Source: Platycnemis pennipes | Taxonomy: Eukaryota; Arthropoda; Insecta; Odonata; Platycnemididae | Assembly: GCA_933228895.1 (NCBI GenBank) | Contig: OW121855.1 | Location: 40,190,698 to 40,254,697, forward strand | DNA length: 64,000 nucleotides | Direction: 5' to 3' | Part shown: positions 49,141-60,715 of the stretch, in pieces | Position numbering within the stretch: position 1 is the stretch's first letter | How the letters are laid out: each line of letters starts with the position of its first letter | Notes under the pieces: model-generated | Told to the model about the DNA's origin: nothing | What the model saw: the letters and a program-made list of their open reading frames with translations, nothing else | Databases searched by the model: none | Position numbers and translations under genes: made by a program

Positions 49141-50290
49141 GAAGTTCCGTGCTCATTGCGCATTCTGTTTTCGCTACCGTGCCGGTTAATAGTGATGGCG
49201 TAGCTGTGCACGGATTCCGGGGAACTAGGGGCATAATTAGCATCATCCCCCTTATCGCAGGATGCAAAGGGCGCCTACAACAAGACCGGCTTCACTGCTT
49301 TTACCCCGGTAAGGGGAGACTTTTAAGTGTGGGCGCCGAATCGTCCAACCGTCAGCTTCAGCAGCGACGAGAGAGACGGGCTCCCGCGTTACCCACTGGG
49401 AGCAGTATTTATAATTTACCCGAATCGGTAAGAGAGGAGAGGATTGTGGGGGGGAAATATGGGCTGTTGGGGGGCGTTGGACAAGGATGCGGTTGTTTGT
49501 CGGACGCCAAGGAATGTCGTTAACGGCTAAACTGTTTGTCCTCCGTTCCTGGACAGCCGACGGACAGACCGTAACCAGCGGGCTACCGATGCCGTGGTGG
49601 GGAAGTGGGAAGGCCAGGTGGGGAGGAGGGAGTTTATGTAGTTGGTATAAGTAATGGAGGGTTAGATGAATGGTGAAAGAGGGTAGCCATGGATCAAGGG
49701 GAATATTAAGGAAGGACTTTGGCAAGAGGGGGTGTAAGGAGAGTTTTGGGGAGTGAGGGAGGGACACAAAATATATATTCTCCGCTACACCCACGTCGGT
49801 TTAGTTGACACAGCGGGCGTGGCGGGTCTCGTATAGGCCGTGGGTGGGCGTTGTTAAGTGGTGTTGGTAGTATATGTCGACGGCCGTGTGCGGTCCACTA
49901 ACTCGCGAGCTCAAACACTCGCACATGAGCGAGCGGGCAAAAAGAAGAAGAGCCATCTTTGTGTGCCCTACTGCGGGCTCCTCGTCGGGGGCTGATTCCA
50001 GGGCTGCTCCGACACGGATCGCTCTCCCGGCCATCTTGGGGCAAAAGTTTACCCTCGGAGAATGAGGAGTTCGCGACCGATTGATTGCCTTGCATGACGT
50101 GGTCTTTGCCGAGCCCGGGTAGAAGGAGCATTATAAAAGGGAGGAGGGAGGGGAAGTTGTTTGCCCTCCCAACGTGCAGTTGAAGAAAGAAGGTCACGGT
50201 GATATGTGGCCGCGGGGATAATTTTCCATCACTAACGATAAGTAACTGTCGATGGCCGGGTAATACCCTCTCAATTTGCACATATCATGC
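49141..50290. other. Largest CpG-containing GC-rich island; possible regulatory region
   Basis: This is the longest GC-rich, CpG-containing stretch in the window, with runs such as TCGACGGCCG, CTCGCGAGCTC and CCGCGGGG. Overlapping frames of 124 (49149-49523, plus), 180 (49252-49794, minus) and 127 codons (49898-50281, minus) compete with one another, so none can be trusted. The minus-strand 180-codon frame is Pro/Leu/His/Ser-rich. The island's size, CpG content and TATA box suggest a promoter or first-exon region of an unrecognised gene, but no splice structure or conserved protein is visible. Alternatively it is a GC-rich repeat. Confidence 0.35.
50132..50139 (+). promoter_or_regulatory. Candidate TATA box
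   Basis: TATAAAAG lies inside the GC-rich island, with GC-rich sequence on both sides. This makes a chance occurrence less likely than in the AT-rich background. A start site would be expected near 50160-50165, and no strong insect initiator (TCAGTY) stands there. No downstream coding frame could be assigned. Confidence 0.25.
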
Positions 50291-51240
50291 TAATTCGGAC
50301 ATGTTTGTGAAAAATGTACTGCTTGCACGATTTGAACCCTGTGTTATAGCGACATTTTTTCTCTCAGCTCGGTACATTTTGCGACTTTCCTTCTATAGTT
50401 GTACGATTATTTCCAGACAATATGCTACCGTGTTATATTAAATATAATGAGAATATTCAATAACATGCAACGAATTATTTTCCATTGTCCCTATTTTCAA
50501 TTTTTAAACTCACTAGTAAATGGGCGATCGCAGTTTGAAATGAAAATTATTAATACGAAATGCTACCATGAGCACTATGAAACTTCATGTCACATTGGAA
50601 AGTGGAGTTTGATTTTTTTAAGTTTTATGTTTCAGCATACATTACACACAATGCATGATTAATGACAGCCTAAGCATTACAGCCTAAGATATTATATTTC
50701 TTAAATTCATGAAAATACTCGTCAGAAAAGTTAAATGCCCTTTTCTATAAGGGTAATAACTTGAATTGCGTATTGCAAAGTTAGGCAACATTGAAATGTT
50801 TTAAACATACCTAAGCAATACACGGGAATCAAGCTCTAAAATTGAATAGTTATATTTTCCGATAAAGGTTCAGATCTTTCAGTAGATTAATAAAGAAAAG
50901 CAATTATATATCAAAATGTATGATAGCTTAACTTCATTTTGGTCCTAAAGCCAAACTTATAGTTCAATGATTGCATATTTAATGATCAAAATTAAATATG
51001 AAATAATCTATGCGAAAGTTTTTTCCCGTTTTTCATCCCATTGTAAAATGAAATCCCCTCTGGGGTTGAACATATGAAAATATTTCGGAGTTTTTGAGTT
51101 TTTGAGGACTCATCGGAGAAACTGGAAAGATCTCTGAAATATGCAACCCCCTAGCTCTATCGGAAATGCCCAAGAATGTGTCAGTTCTGTAGCTTTATGC
51201 AGGTATACTGTTGATATTCTAGTTTTATACTCATCAGTTA
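50291..51240. other. AT-rich DNA, nothing recognised
   Basis: Short frames only, including an 80-codon one that runs in from the island (50199-50441). No repeats were identified. Confidence 0.35.
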
Positions 51241-51247
51241 CACAATC

Positions 51248-51450
51248 TTTAGCGTGGTATCCAAGTGAGTAGAACATTGGACTGCTAACCGGGTTCAAAT
51301 CTCCGACGAGGCTTTGGTCGTATTAGAAATAACCCATGTGGGACAACCTGATATTTCTGGGAAACTTCAGGCGGGACAGGGAAAGGAACTGTCCCCCCTC
51401 CTACGTTGTTGTGCGAGTTTCACACCCTGTAACGCTTACAATTAGTCAGT
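51248..51450 (+). mobile_element. tRNA-Ser-like SINE
   Basis: The head carries an A-box-like TGGTATCCAAGTGAGTAG, an anticodon-arm-like ATTGGACTGCTAACC (GCT anticodon position, as in serine tRNAs) and a B box GGGTTCAAATCTCC. The body that follows (GTGGGACAACCTGATATTTC..) is not tRNA. The 3' end is unclear; I placed it where the pyrimidine-rich body ends. The spacing between boxes is tRNA-like, so RNA polymerase III transcription was once possible. Confidence 0.6.
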
Positions 51451-52555
51451 AGCTGGTGATCTCTACCCTCACCGACCAGGCAAACATCCAGGTTAAACAC
51501 AAAATTACTTGATTATACCCTTTGCAGTAAAAGGAGTTTGAGTTATCAATGGAATTTGCTTCTATTTTCGTTCTAGCAGATTACCAAACACCACTCCCGA
51601 AGTGGGTCATTTTGTGTCCATAGTGAAATTGACTTTATTTAGAGAAAAAAGAGATGTGGATGGCCTATAACTGGGCTGGAAGTCTTATTTCCTTAGGTCA
51701 TACCCATGGAACATTTTTTTCATCTGATTCATCTGGACCTAAGGATGATTTGATTGTATTTATATTTGGATACGGTGTATATGATACTATAGCCATATGC
51801 ATGCTAATGTATGGGTGTGTAACTTAAATAAAATTGAATGCAATTTTGTGAATATTAAATATTCACCACCCATCAGACCCCTCCAAGCTAAGGGGCATCT
51901 GAAATACGTTTCTACAACGAAGGATATCATATCAAAGATCTGATAAATATGGCCCAAGTGATGGTTTTAAAAGGATTACGTGAAGATTTTGGCATTGAAG
52001 AGCGGAGGGTTTCCATGCCCATGGGAGGATGAACTCGAATCTCGTAAAAACAGTAATAGGAAGAAGAAGTAGTGAAGCAATCTTTTCTGAGTGATTGCGT
52101 GCAAACAGATTATAGTTTTTCATCAACCTGTTTTTATTTTATCTCGTAGGTTTTGCAAATTTCACTCTCTTAATGCTCACTCATGTTGATGAAGATAAGC
52201 CCTAGAACCATGAGCGCTCTAGGACCTCCATCAAGCGTGTATAGGGATCTTCAATGTAATCTAATCTTGAGGTGCACTTGATAAAAAGGTCACGTTGATA
52301 TGCTTCACATGAAACCGATTACATGCATGGGTTCCTAAAAGGCTCTACTTTTTTTTATAGACTAACCGGAGTTCTCTCAAAGAAGTTCGTCTGGTTGACA
52401 GAGAGGATAAGCTGATGCCACCTGTGGCAATGTAAGGGTGAATAAGTGAGCAGGAGGATAAAGGGTAAAAACTTATTCCAGAAAGAGAGATCTGGAAATC
52501 AAGTCCCATCCGAACCTGGGAGCACAAAACGGTAAATTCAAATAGCCTCAATCTC
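51451..52555. other. AT-rich DNA, nothing recognised
   Basis: No credible frame or repeat was found. The 68-codon minus-strand frame at 52345-52551 has no motif. Confidence 0.3.
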
Positions 52556-52559
52556 GCCC

Positions 52560-53240
52560 CCGCGCCCTTTTCACTCCCTTTTAAAAATCCTCAGCCCCCT
52601 TCCACTACGACGCCTGTCTGCCTCTATCTCTCTCACAATCTCCCTCGCCTTCTCTCCCGACGCCTTTCTCGCCATCTCCAAGCATCTCTCAAACATTTTC
52701 ATTACATACCGTCGGATGTGTACCCCGTCCATTCCCCATATCACTTGGCCGCCGAAAAACACACTAGCAGACTTGAAGCTTTTCCTTCGCCTCCCGACAC
52801 CTCTTCCCCTTTAAATTAACCAGCTCCCTCCCTTCAGCCCTCCCCGCCTCCCGAAAGCTTTCTAAGTGTCTCCTGAGCTCTAATCTCCTCGGCCAAATAG
52901 CAACCACCCCTTCTCCGCCCTCTCCTCTTTGCCCTCCAGCATCCGCCTGCCTTTCCGTCTCCCATACAAAAGCTTCTCCTCTATCACCAAACCCGAATCC
53001 GAGCTCACCCACTCCCTCACCCTCTCATGCCCGCAATCTGTCCCTTCGCTCCACAACAAGCCCATTCGCTTTCTTACCTACGTACCCTCCAGACTCCACG
53101 CGGGGATGCTGCAAAACCTTTAACCTCAACACCTTCACGGCAATCCCGATCCCATTTAAGCCTCCCTTACCCTTTCGCCCTTCCAGCACCCTTCCTCCCC
53201 TTCATTACTCGGCGCTCTATCCTCTTTACCCCTATGAGTT
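52560..53240 (-). pseudogene. GC-rich decayed coding remnant, unrecognised
   Basis: Minus-strand frames at 52880-53065 (61 codons) and 52571-52762 (63 codons) are in the same phase and are separated by only a few stops. A third frame (52764-53012) runs in a different phase between them. The predicted residues are strongly Arg/Glu/Gly/Lys-rich (for example KMFERCLEMARKASGEKARE, VREIEADRRRSGRG). This could be the helical, basic part of a LINE ORF1-type protein or simply the product of pyrimidine-rich composition. The plus strand is highly C/T-rich throughout, which favours the second view. No zinc knuckle or other diagnostic motif is seen. Confidence 0.25.
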
Positions 53241-53582
53241 GAGGTTCTCTTAACCCTGGCTCTTTTTATCTATTTATTCCATTAAGTTTGATTTGCCAAG
53301 TTGAAACATTTTTTCGGACCTACCTCACTTGATAATTTATATTTCCAATCTTTTAGTACCTAGGTGACTCAATAACTTTCATCTGACATACGATAGTAAT
53401 TTATTTTACATTACATGCATACTCATACAATGAACTTGTAATCTCGCACCTTAATTTCATCAAGTATGTACTGCATTTCATAGGTAGTTATCTATTATTG
53501 TGAATATTATGGATTAATAGATAAGATGGAGTAACAAAATTATAATAGTGAATATTGTGAAACTGTTGAAGGAATTTCTTAC

Positions 53583-53780
53583 TTTTTTATTTTTTTATTT
53601 TTTTTCCACTACCACCGAAAACAGCACATGTGGCCTTTACATCGGGGTATTTACAATGTAACAACAGACGAGCACACACATCCATGTCCTGAGTGGTGAA
53701 GAAACCCACTCAGGCGGGACTCGAACCCTCGACCCTTAGGTTAGCAGGCGAGGATTTAACCACACCGCCACCGAGGCCGA
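53583..53780 (-). mobile_element. tRNA-Ser-like SINE with A-rich tail
   Basis: On the minus strand the element begins TCGGCCTCGGTGGCGGTGTG (A box region) and continues with GTTAAATCCTCGCCTGCTAACC (anticodon arm, GCT position). It then has GAGGGTTCGAGTCCC (B box), about 100 bases of unrelated body, and an A-rich tail of AAAAAAAATAAAAAAATAAA type (plus-strand T tract at about 53583-53606). The head, body and tail order and the tRNA-Ser-like head are textbook SINE features. It is the best-preserved SINE in the window. A target duplication could not be confirmed. Confidence 0.8.
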
Positions 53781-55914
53781 CAATTATTATATTCTACTCC
53801 CATATTGGCGGAATTTGAAGTCACATTAACTTCCTTCACTGTCGATAGTGTATATACTATGACACTGATATCATAATGAGTAGTAAAATTATCAGTTGAA
53901 TTATTCATTAACTCGTTAATTTGCCCATGATATTATTCATAATTCAAATTGCTTAGTACTAATAGCGTTCAAAACGATCTAATTCTCATAAATTATCAAT
54001 TATCGAGTTGGGTAGATGAGTCGAGAGTGTGGTAAGGCATCTTATGCATTGGATACGTTGACCAGTACGGCGGCGACCAGTATGTTATTCATTCAAAAAA
54101 AGTGACATTCTTCGCCTATGGCAAGTGTGTTTGGTAAAAATTATGGTATTTAAAATTCTAATTATATTTCATGCTTCGTTCATTCATTATTGGAAAGCCT
54201 TATTTTGGGAATATATTCGGGTGATTCGTTCCATTGCCTGCCTGGAAACGTATTTGAGGTATTTATTCCATTTATGGGATTTTCCCCTTCAAATTGACCT
54301 CAATCACAGCGTTAACATGATATACCTCTAGCTTCTCCCAAATCATACGAAATATTGGAGAGTTGTGGAACCCAATTCACCGCACTCACTCACAAAAAGG
54401 ACTCCCTGGTATCCAAAGCGTTTGTTAAATAATCATTACAAAGGTTGTATGTTGAGCAGACGCTTCAGAAACAGAAGACGCGCTCTGCAAATCCAATTCA
54501 AGCGGTGATGAAGGATAATATCGGATGAGAAATCGGAGGCAAAAGTCCTCTGTTGCCATGAGCACTATCGACTTGTCTTATGAGGAAAATATGTCGAAAA
54601 GGGGGAGTAATGAGGCAGGGGAGAATTTTTCGGACCTAAGCTGGGCGAGAGTTATCGGAGAGGAGATAAATGTATATTTGTTTATGGGGCCAATGGCTTT
54701 GAGGAAAAGAGATGCGTGGGAGTAGATGAATGAAAAATAGAGGGGGAAGTATAATTATGTAGAAAATTCTTAAAAATATAGGACGATGTATTAATACATC
54801 TCCTATACACATACAGCGATAGTTTTTCCATGCTAAAGATATTCCTGTTTTCAAAATCTATATTTTTTGCAGAGGGCATGTAGAATGAATACGGTCCTCA
54901 TGTATAAGGGTTACGGAATCAAATTCATGTGATTCTTATTATATATACCTGAAGAGAAAAATATGTTTTGGTTTTGTGAAATCAGGATTAGTATAGACGG
55001 CCAAAGAAAAGGAATTTAGATGATCCCAATGATCTCTGGAATTTTCTAGCAATCAGAATGTTTGCGGACTACATGTAATGCAATAATTAATGAAATCCAT
55101 GGAGATAAATGGTACTATGAGTAGTGTGCACTCAGTACATTTTAAAGATAACTCATTATTAAACTACTTCAAACAAAACTTTCTGGCCAAAAGAAAGCCA
55201 AAACATTTCCAATAAAAAAGGCCAAAAAATTGCCAATGTAGCAGTAATGATCATTTATACCTGATCGAAGTAATGCGATGATTATTAATGTTAATGTTGA
55301 TCAAACATTAACCGTGTTGAGATGCTTATGAAACCAATGTTTTCCCTGCATATTCTCTGAGACATTATTATTGGGAGAAACAAGCATACAGATTAAACTT
55401 ATTTTGATAGCAAGTAATTCGCTGAAAATAGTTTTATATTTTTATGGGAACAAATGAGAATTTTGCTTTTTGGCATCAAAATTAAATGTTAATATAATTG
55501 AGTGTTAACGGTGTAACTAGTAATTACTCGTGGCGTAAAATATATTGGATTCAAATTGATCCCAACATATTTTGGATTCACATCCATGTAAATATTTTTT
55601 CTTTGCATAAGATGTATCTTATGATTGTTGCTTCAAAGAATTTGAAGCTATTAATGAATAATGGGTGTAGGGAAATTTTGAGTCAGGAGGGCTCTTCCAA
55701 ATTTCTAAGGTGGTTAACATATTTTATTATCATTGCAAAAAAAACCTTATAATCTTACACGGACTATAAAATATTAAGTGATATGAAATTTAATCATGCC
55801 TAACATGGTAGTGGCATTGGCAAAGCAGCAGCGTGGCAAGCCAAAGTTCTTGGATTTGAATGCTGTACAGGGCCAAATTCCTCTTTTGATTACGCTAAGG
55901 ATAACGTTAGATGG
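53781..55914. other. AT-rich DNA, nothing recognised
   Basis: A perfect 16-base palindrome (GATGTATTAATACATC, 54785-54800) is the only structure noted. Frames of up to 84 codons (55498-55752, plus) have no motif. Confidence 0.3.
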
Positions 55915-56225
55915 GGGATCGGTTTGAGTAGGAGGCTAGAGCACTGGCCTTCCATCCTATCCAAATTCGATTCCCGGCAGTGGCGGATTTTTCGTTGTTA
56001 TACCGGTCCCTACATGAGTTCCTAGTGGAAAGCATTGCGGATGGGACGTTAAGCCGCGGTCCCCTTGGCGTCTGTCGTTAAGAGTAGGCTAATGGCGACG
56101 CCGGGTTCTCTCCACCCTTCCTCCATTACTGAGATGTTTCTACCATTACCCAATTACCTATCTTTCCTAAATGGCGCAAATGACCTCAGCTGCCGGTCGC
56201 CTCTCATGAATAACTAACTAATAAC
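55915..56225 (+). mobile_element. tRNA-derived SINE, best copy of the 27.3 kb family
   Basis: The head has TTTGAGTAGGAGGCTAGAGC and a B-box-like ATTCGATTCCC. The body includes TGGGACGTTAAGCCGCGG and CGTTAAGAGTAGGCTAATGG. The tail reads AAATGGCGCAAATGACCTCAG, then CTGCCGGTCGCC, and ends in ACTAACTAATAAC. The same order is found at 27310-27675 and, 5'-truncated, at 60576-60715. The CTAA-type tail may be the recognition end for its partner LINE, which is not visible in the window. Confidence 0.75.
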
Positions 56226-57000
56226 GTTAGATTAGACGGTGTGACGATAACGTTAATATTTGGAGCACCTAAAAAACTAATTCTACTTAAATAGATTATG
56301 TCGATTCCTGTCGAAGATTTAAATTTTAATTTAACTTACATTAATTTACATAAATATGGGTGATTAGCAGTGTAAAGTAGTAAACTTAATTTTGTCTAGT
56401 ATCATTGCCGTCTTCTATTTTGATTCAGGTTTTCTCAGTAAAGTGTCCCACTTATAGTTAAAAACCTTTAAGATTCAGTATTTCCTAGTGGATTGGTTTT
56501 GGTATAATAATGAACATTTTCACTTCATTGCATTAAAACCCTCACAATGAAGAAATATTGGCTCCATTGGAGCAGTAATCACAAAATTGTTTTCATATAA
56601 GGACTTTAATTTAGTTATTTCTCTAGAAAATTAATATTGTTTATAAATTGAATGAAAATTAAATAAACAGTTTCTCTATTATTGCGGGAAATATTCAGGA
56701 TACATACCCTTACACGTATTTAGAATATGGCAGTTAAAGCACACTAAAATGAATGCACACATTTTTATCACAGTTATGTCTCATGTGATCAGAGACAAGC
56801 AAAAAATACGGTATGCGTGAAAAAAACTACCCCGAGCCGTTTCGGCCACACAACCGATTTAAAAAGGTATCAATGCCATACAGGACGTTATAATGTTTTA
56901 TGATTTAAAACCGTGAATACTGATTCTCCAGCATGGAAAAGAGCATCGGATTTCTGGTCGTAAAATTTCTCATAGGAGCAGGGAATTCATATTATTATGT
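56226..57000. other. AT-rich DNA, nothing recognised
   Basis: No frames, repeats or RNA-gene boxes of note. Confidence 0.35.
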
Positions 57001-57600
57001 CAACCGACAATTGGGATGGAATGGAAATGTAGCGAACAGTTAACGAGAGCGACTGAAACTCGGCATTATTACGGCAGGGAAGATGAGCCACTCAGAGAAA
57101 TTTCTGCGATGATCACCATTAACTGCGGAATGATGAAGTCACGCCTTTAACTCCCTCACGCATCTCCTCTCGGGCAATTATTCCGTCAGTTCGGAAGGAG
57201 CCGTGTTATGGCGGGAGGGACCATTAACTAAATTTTAAAGGCAATCGACTTCAAACGCCACACCCATTGCGTGAGCAAGGGGAGTACGAACTCGTCCGTA
57301 ATGAAAGGCAACGGAGCGTCGCCGTCATTCGTGCCAGCCGAAGGGTAGGGGAAAGGGAGGCGGGAGGAGTTTCGTTGCGTGATCGTCCCTTATTTATTTT
57401 TTTGATGCGGTTACTATAGCGAGCCTCCATCTCCCCTCTTGTCCCTATACCCTTCAGGCCTCTCTTACCCTTCTCCAGTGAGCAGGCAGTGCCAAAACAC
57501 GAAACGCCAGGGAATTTATTTGCTATTCCCCCATCCCCACAGTTCCCTTTGACTCGTTTTCCTCCGCAGGGAAAATCGCGTCGACAGCTCGCTTCCAATT
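57001..57600. other. GC-rich, CpG-containing patch
   Basis: A 115-codon minus-strand frame (57251-57598) occupies the richest part. It is Arg/Gly/Ser/Cys-containing with no domain I recognise, and the plus strand there is pyrimidine-biased. It could be a regulatory island or an exon of an unknown gene; evidence for either is weak. Confidence 0.3.
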
Positions 57601-59344
57601 CACTGAAATAAAGCCTTGACTTTGCAATGCTCCCGTGAGACTATAAGGTCGTGTTTATAGCGGTGACTACAGCCCACTCTACCAAGCTTGATTAAACAAT
57701 GGTCAACCCGAACGCGAACTAATCTAGTAAGTAATTTCCTCAAACTCATCGAATGCACAATGGAACCATTAGTTTCCACAGAGTCATCTAGTGGGTTAAT
57801 GGCCCACTCGATATGCATACAATGCTACTGAAGTTTCTTTAAGCCCAGTTGACAGCGCATTGAATGTCTTGGTTCATCAGTTCAAATAATGAAGGCGGTA
57901 ATTAGTAAAGTAACAAGTATGTAATTGCAAGAGATGACCTAGAAAAATATTAGGCCAAAATGTATCTTTCGCTCTCCAATATGAGGTAAGACATCGCGCA
58001 AACCATTAGAAACCAGTATTACGATTTAGTGTTTTAAGTAGTGTTTTAATAGTGTTATAAGGTTAAATAATTTTTTATTTCTTTCACCCACTACTTCCGT
58101 GTTGTCCAACACTGAGAAAGAGATTCTGTACATAAATCTTCAGCGAAATCTAAATATAAAGAAAAATAAGAGTACCCTGAATTACAAAAAAATGGACCTC
58201 AGGGGAAAAATACTTAAGCAATAGAATGAAGGGTAAAAAAATAGTGTCATATTTGTCATGGCATTTGTAAAAACTATTACCTTTCCTTGTGGCGTCATCA
58301 ACACTCTGGGTCGCAAAAGGTTTTTACCCGAATCCTTAGATTAAAGGGGATAATTTATAATACATTTTTTTATAACTGTTGAAATATTAAGTTATTATGT
58401 GTACATTACCAAATTATGGGTTTGTAACTCCGTTCTCAGGCAACTGTTTATGTTTGTCAATATTGTTAATGTTGTTCTCATTCAGCTGATTTCATCTGCC
58501 AACAATAACTTTTAGCGTTACTACTATTAAAATTATTGGGAACGCGTGATGATAGGCAATGAGTACTTGAATTATCGTTTATTATCCCTATACTGAATAA
58601 ACTAGGGAAAGGTAAATTAGAAATTTCAAACAAGATAAATAAAGTGGTAATATGTAATCTTAGAAATGAAATGATTCCAGGAAATATCACTCCATAAATG
58701 ACATTCATAGTAGCAGTATATCCCTACAAAATATTTTACCCTGTACAAGTAAAATTGTTCGTAGAATTATATTCATATAAATGCAACGACCTTTCATACT
58801 TTTATGAATTACTAAGTTATGGAATGCCATCTTTTAACCTCAGAAAACTCTTTATCATTATATTTGATGACTACATGTCGTTTTTACGAAAGTAATGAAA
58901 AAAACTGATAGAATATTCCTAAGTAGAAGATGTGATGAATCTAGTTTTGTTTAGCTTGATACAACCCCACAAGGCTAAGTATCATTTTTTGAAGTGCAAA
59001 AGTGGAAATAACGATATCATTTACAAATACCAGAAAAATACCTCGCTTTAGTAGACATAATAGACCACGATGTCAAAGGCAATACTTGAGTGCCGTCTTG
59101 ATATTTTCGGTAACTATGTGGCACATCCACTACCATAATATATCGGTTGCCTAAAAGATTTAAAGGCTCATCAGTTTTTTTGTATGCCTCCTACACTTCC
59201 AGGTTTTCTGACAATTATGTGGAGATATGTGTGTCATCATTGAAGGACATAAATCAATCAATGGATACTCAGTGATTGACTCATTCACAAGTTTATTTTC
59301 TCCTTCTATTCCCATCATCCCTTGGGCCATATCAAATCCACTTA
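57601..59344. other. AT-rich DNA, nothing recognised
   Basis: Frames of 65-76 codons carry no motifs. No repeats were recognised. Confidence 0.35.
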
Positions 59345-59471
59345 TTGAGTAAATTCTTCTTGTGTTTTCATCTGGGTTAGACTCTCCATCTACACTGACG
59401 TTTTGCTGACCGACTCCATCGTCTGAAGACGATAAACGAGTCGATGAACACTCGAAAAGAATTTACTCAGT
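59345..59471. mobile_element. Fold-back element with 28 bp imperfect ends
   Basis: TGAGTAAATTCTTCTTGTGTTTTC at the left end matches the reverse complement of the right end (CTGAGTAAATTCTTTTCGAG..) with a few mismatches. The centre carries GACTC/GAGTC and CGTCTGAAGACG motifs plus TGACGTTTTGCTGACCGAC. That wording is familiar from terminal regions of retroelements in several invertebrates, but I could not place it in a family. No target duplication was found. Confidence 0.6.
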
Positions 59472-60570
59472 TAATACGCCGGGTACGCACAATTTCACAA
59501 TACGCACTTGTAATTAGTGGCAAATAAGTGTACGGTGAAAACGCATTCAAACACTATATATTTTACATTTAAGTGATATTGACAGTAATTTTTATATGTA
59601 ATTTCAGGTATATAGGAATTTTATAATGTAACCCCTACTCTGTATTCTGTTTGGCATATATCTAAGATAAATGTTTGAGCAGGAATTTTTATCCCTCCCT
59701 AAACTTTAGGAAATACTATGCATTCTTTTTCCTCCAGCTACATAAAAATAAATAACGTTTTGGAAACAGTTGCTCCACACGCATGACTTCAGATCGCTAG
59801 ATCTCATTTTTCAAGATCGGCTTTCGATACACAAGACAACGAATACGGCATTTTTTTCGGAGTCAACGGAAACAGCCAGGCTAACATAAATTTGTTACTT
59901 ATGCTTACAGTGTATCGGTAACAAAAATAAAAATGATATTATTGAAAATTTTCCTTCCAGCATGCTCGCAATGGAGATAAAATTTGGTATAATTAGGTAA
60001 AATTATTTGACGTATGATTCGACTTCTAGATGATTGTCAGACATTTTATTTTCATAATCTTAGGCAAGAGTCACTAGGTGATATCATGGGATACAATTAA
60101 TTAGTGTTGTGGAACAAAGTCCAAATGAAAATATTAAAGCGCAAGTAATAGGCTATATAATATGCAGCTGGTCTGCTAATTCTTGGCTTTACGGGAATCA
60201 GGAATTCGACCATTAATGACTAATCATAGTTATTCACAAAAATGCGAAGCTTAGACTTATTGGATGTAACTGCACTTGAGACCACGATACATCTGTGTGT
60301 AACGAATAAGATATTGGTATGCTGAGGATATTTGTTGAATGATAAATAAGAAATCCATCATGTAGCTCGTGTCTAGTTAGGAAGAAATTCCTGCCTAAAA
60401 ATTATCCTCACTGCATGTGACAGGTAAATGACTTCTTTTTTAATTGGTTTGTATTCTGTTATGCTGCTTCATATTATTTTTAGCAGGTATAGTTAATTTT
60501 ATTTCTTGGCTAGAACTGTCGTAAAACACTAATACTACACAGGCATCAGGTCTTACATTGTAAGATATTT
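59472..60570. other. AT-rich DNA, nothing recognised
   Basis: No credible frame, RNA gene or repeat was seen. Confidence 0.35.
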
Positions 60571-60575
60571 TATGA

Positions 60576-60715
60576 ACGGCCCGCAGTCGTTAAGAGCAAA
60601 CTTATGCCAATACCAGATTTCATTTCACTTCGTTCTTTGAATATTTCCTAACCATATCCAATTTATAACATATTACAAATGGTGAAAATTATCTCAGCTG
60701 TCAGTCGGTCACCCC
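60576..60715 (+). mobile_element. 5'-truncated SINE, same family as 27.3 and 55.9 kb
   Basis: It aligns with 56074-56200: CGTTAAGAG.A..CT.ATG at the start and AAATGG.G.AAAT.A.CTCAGC followed by GTCGGTCACC at the end. The tRNA-like head is absent. The copy is AT-shifted, so it is older than the one at 55.9 kb. Confidence 0.55.

Noticed and set aside
49252..49794. 180-codon minus-strand frame, the longest in the window
   Set aside because: It lies in a GC-rich, biased region where stops are rare. Frames compete on both strands, the protein is Pro/His/Leu/Ser-rich and no domain is recognisable.
53700..53780. Functional serine tRNA gene
   Set aside because: The acceptor arms do not pair, there is no serine-type long variable arm, and the sequence runs into a SINE body with an A-rich tail.
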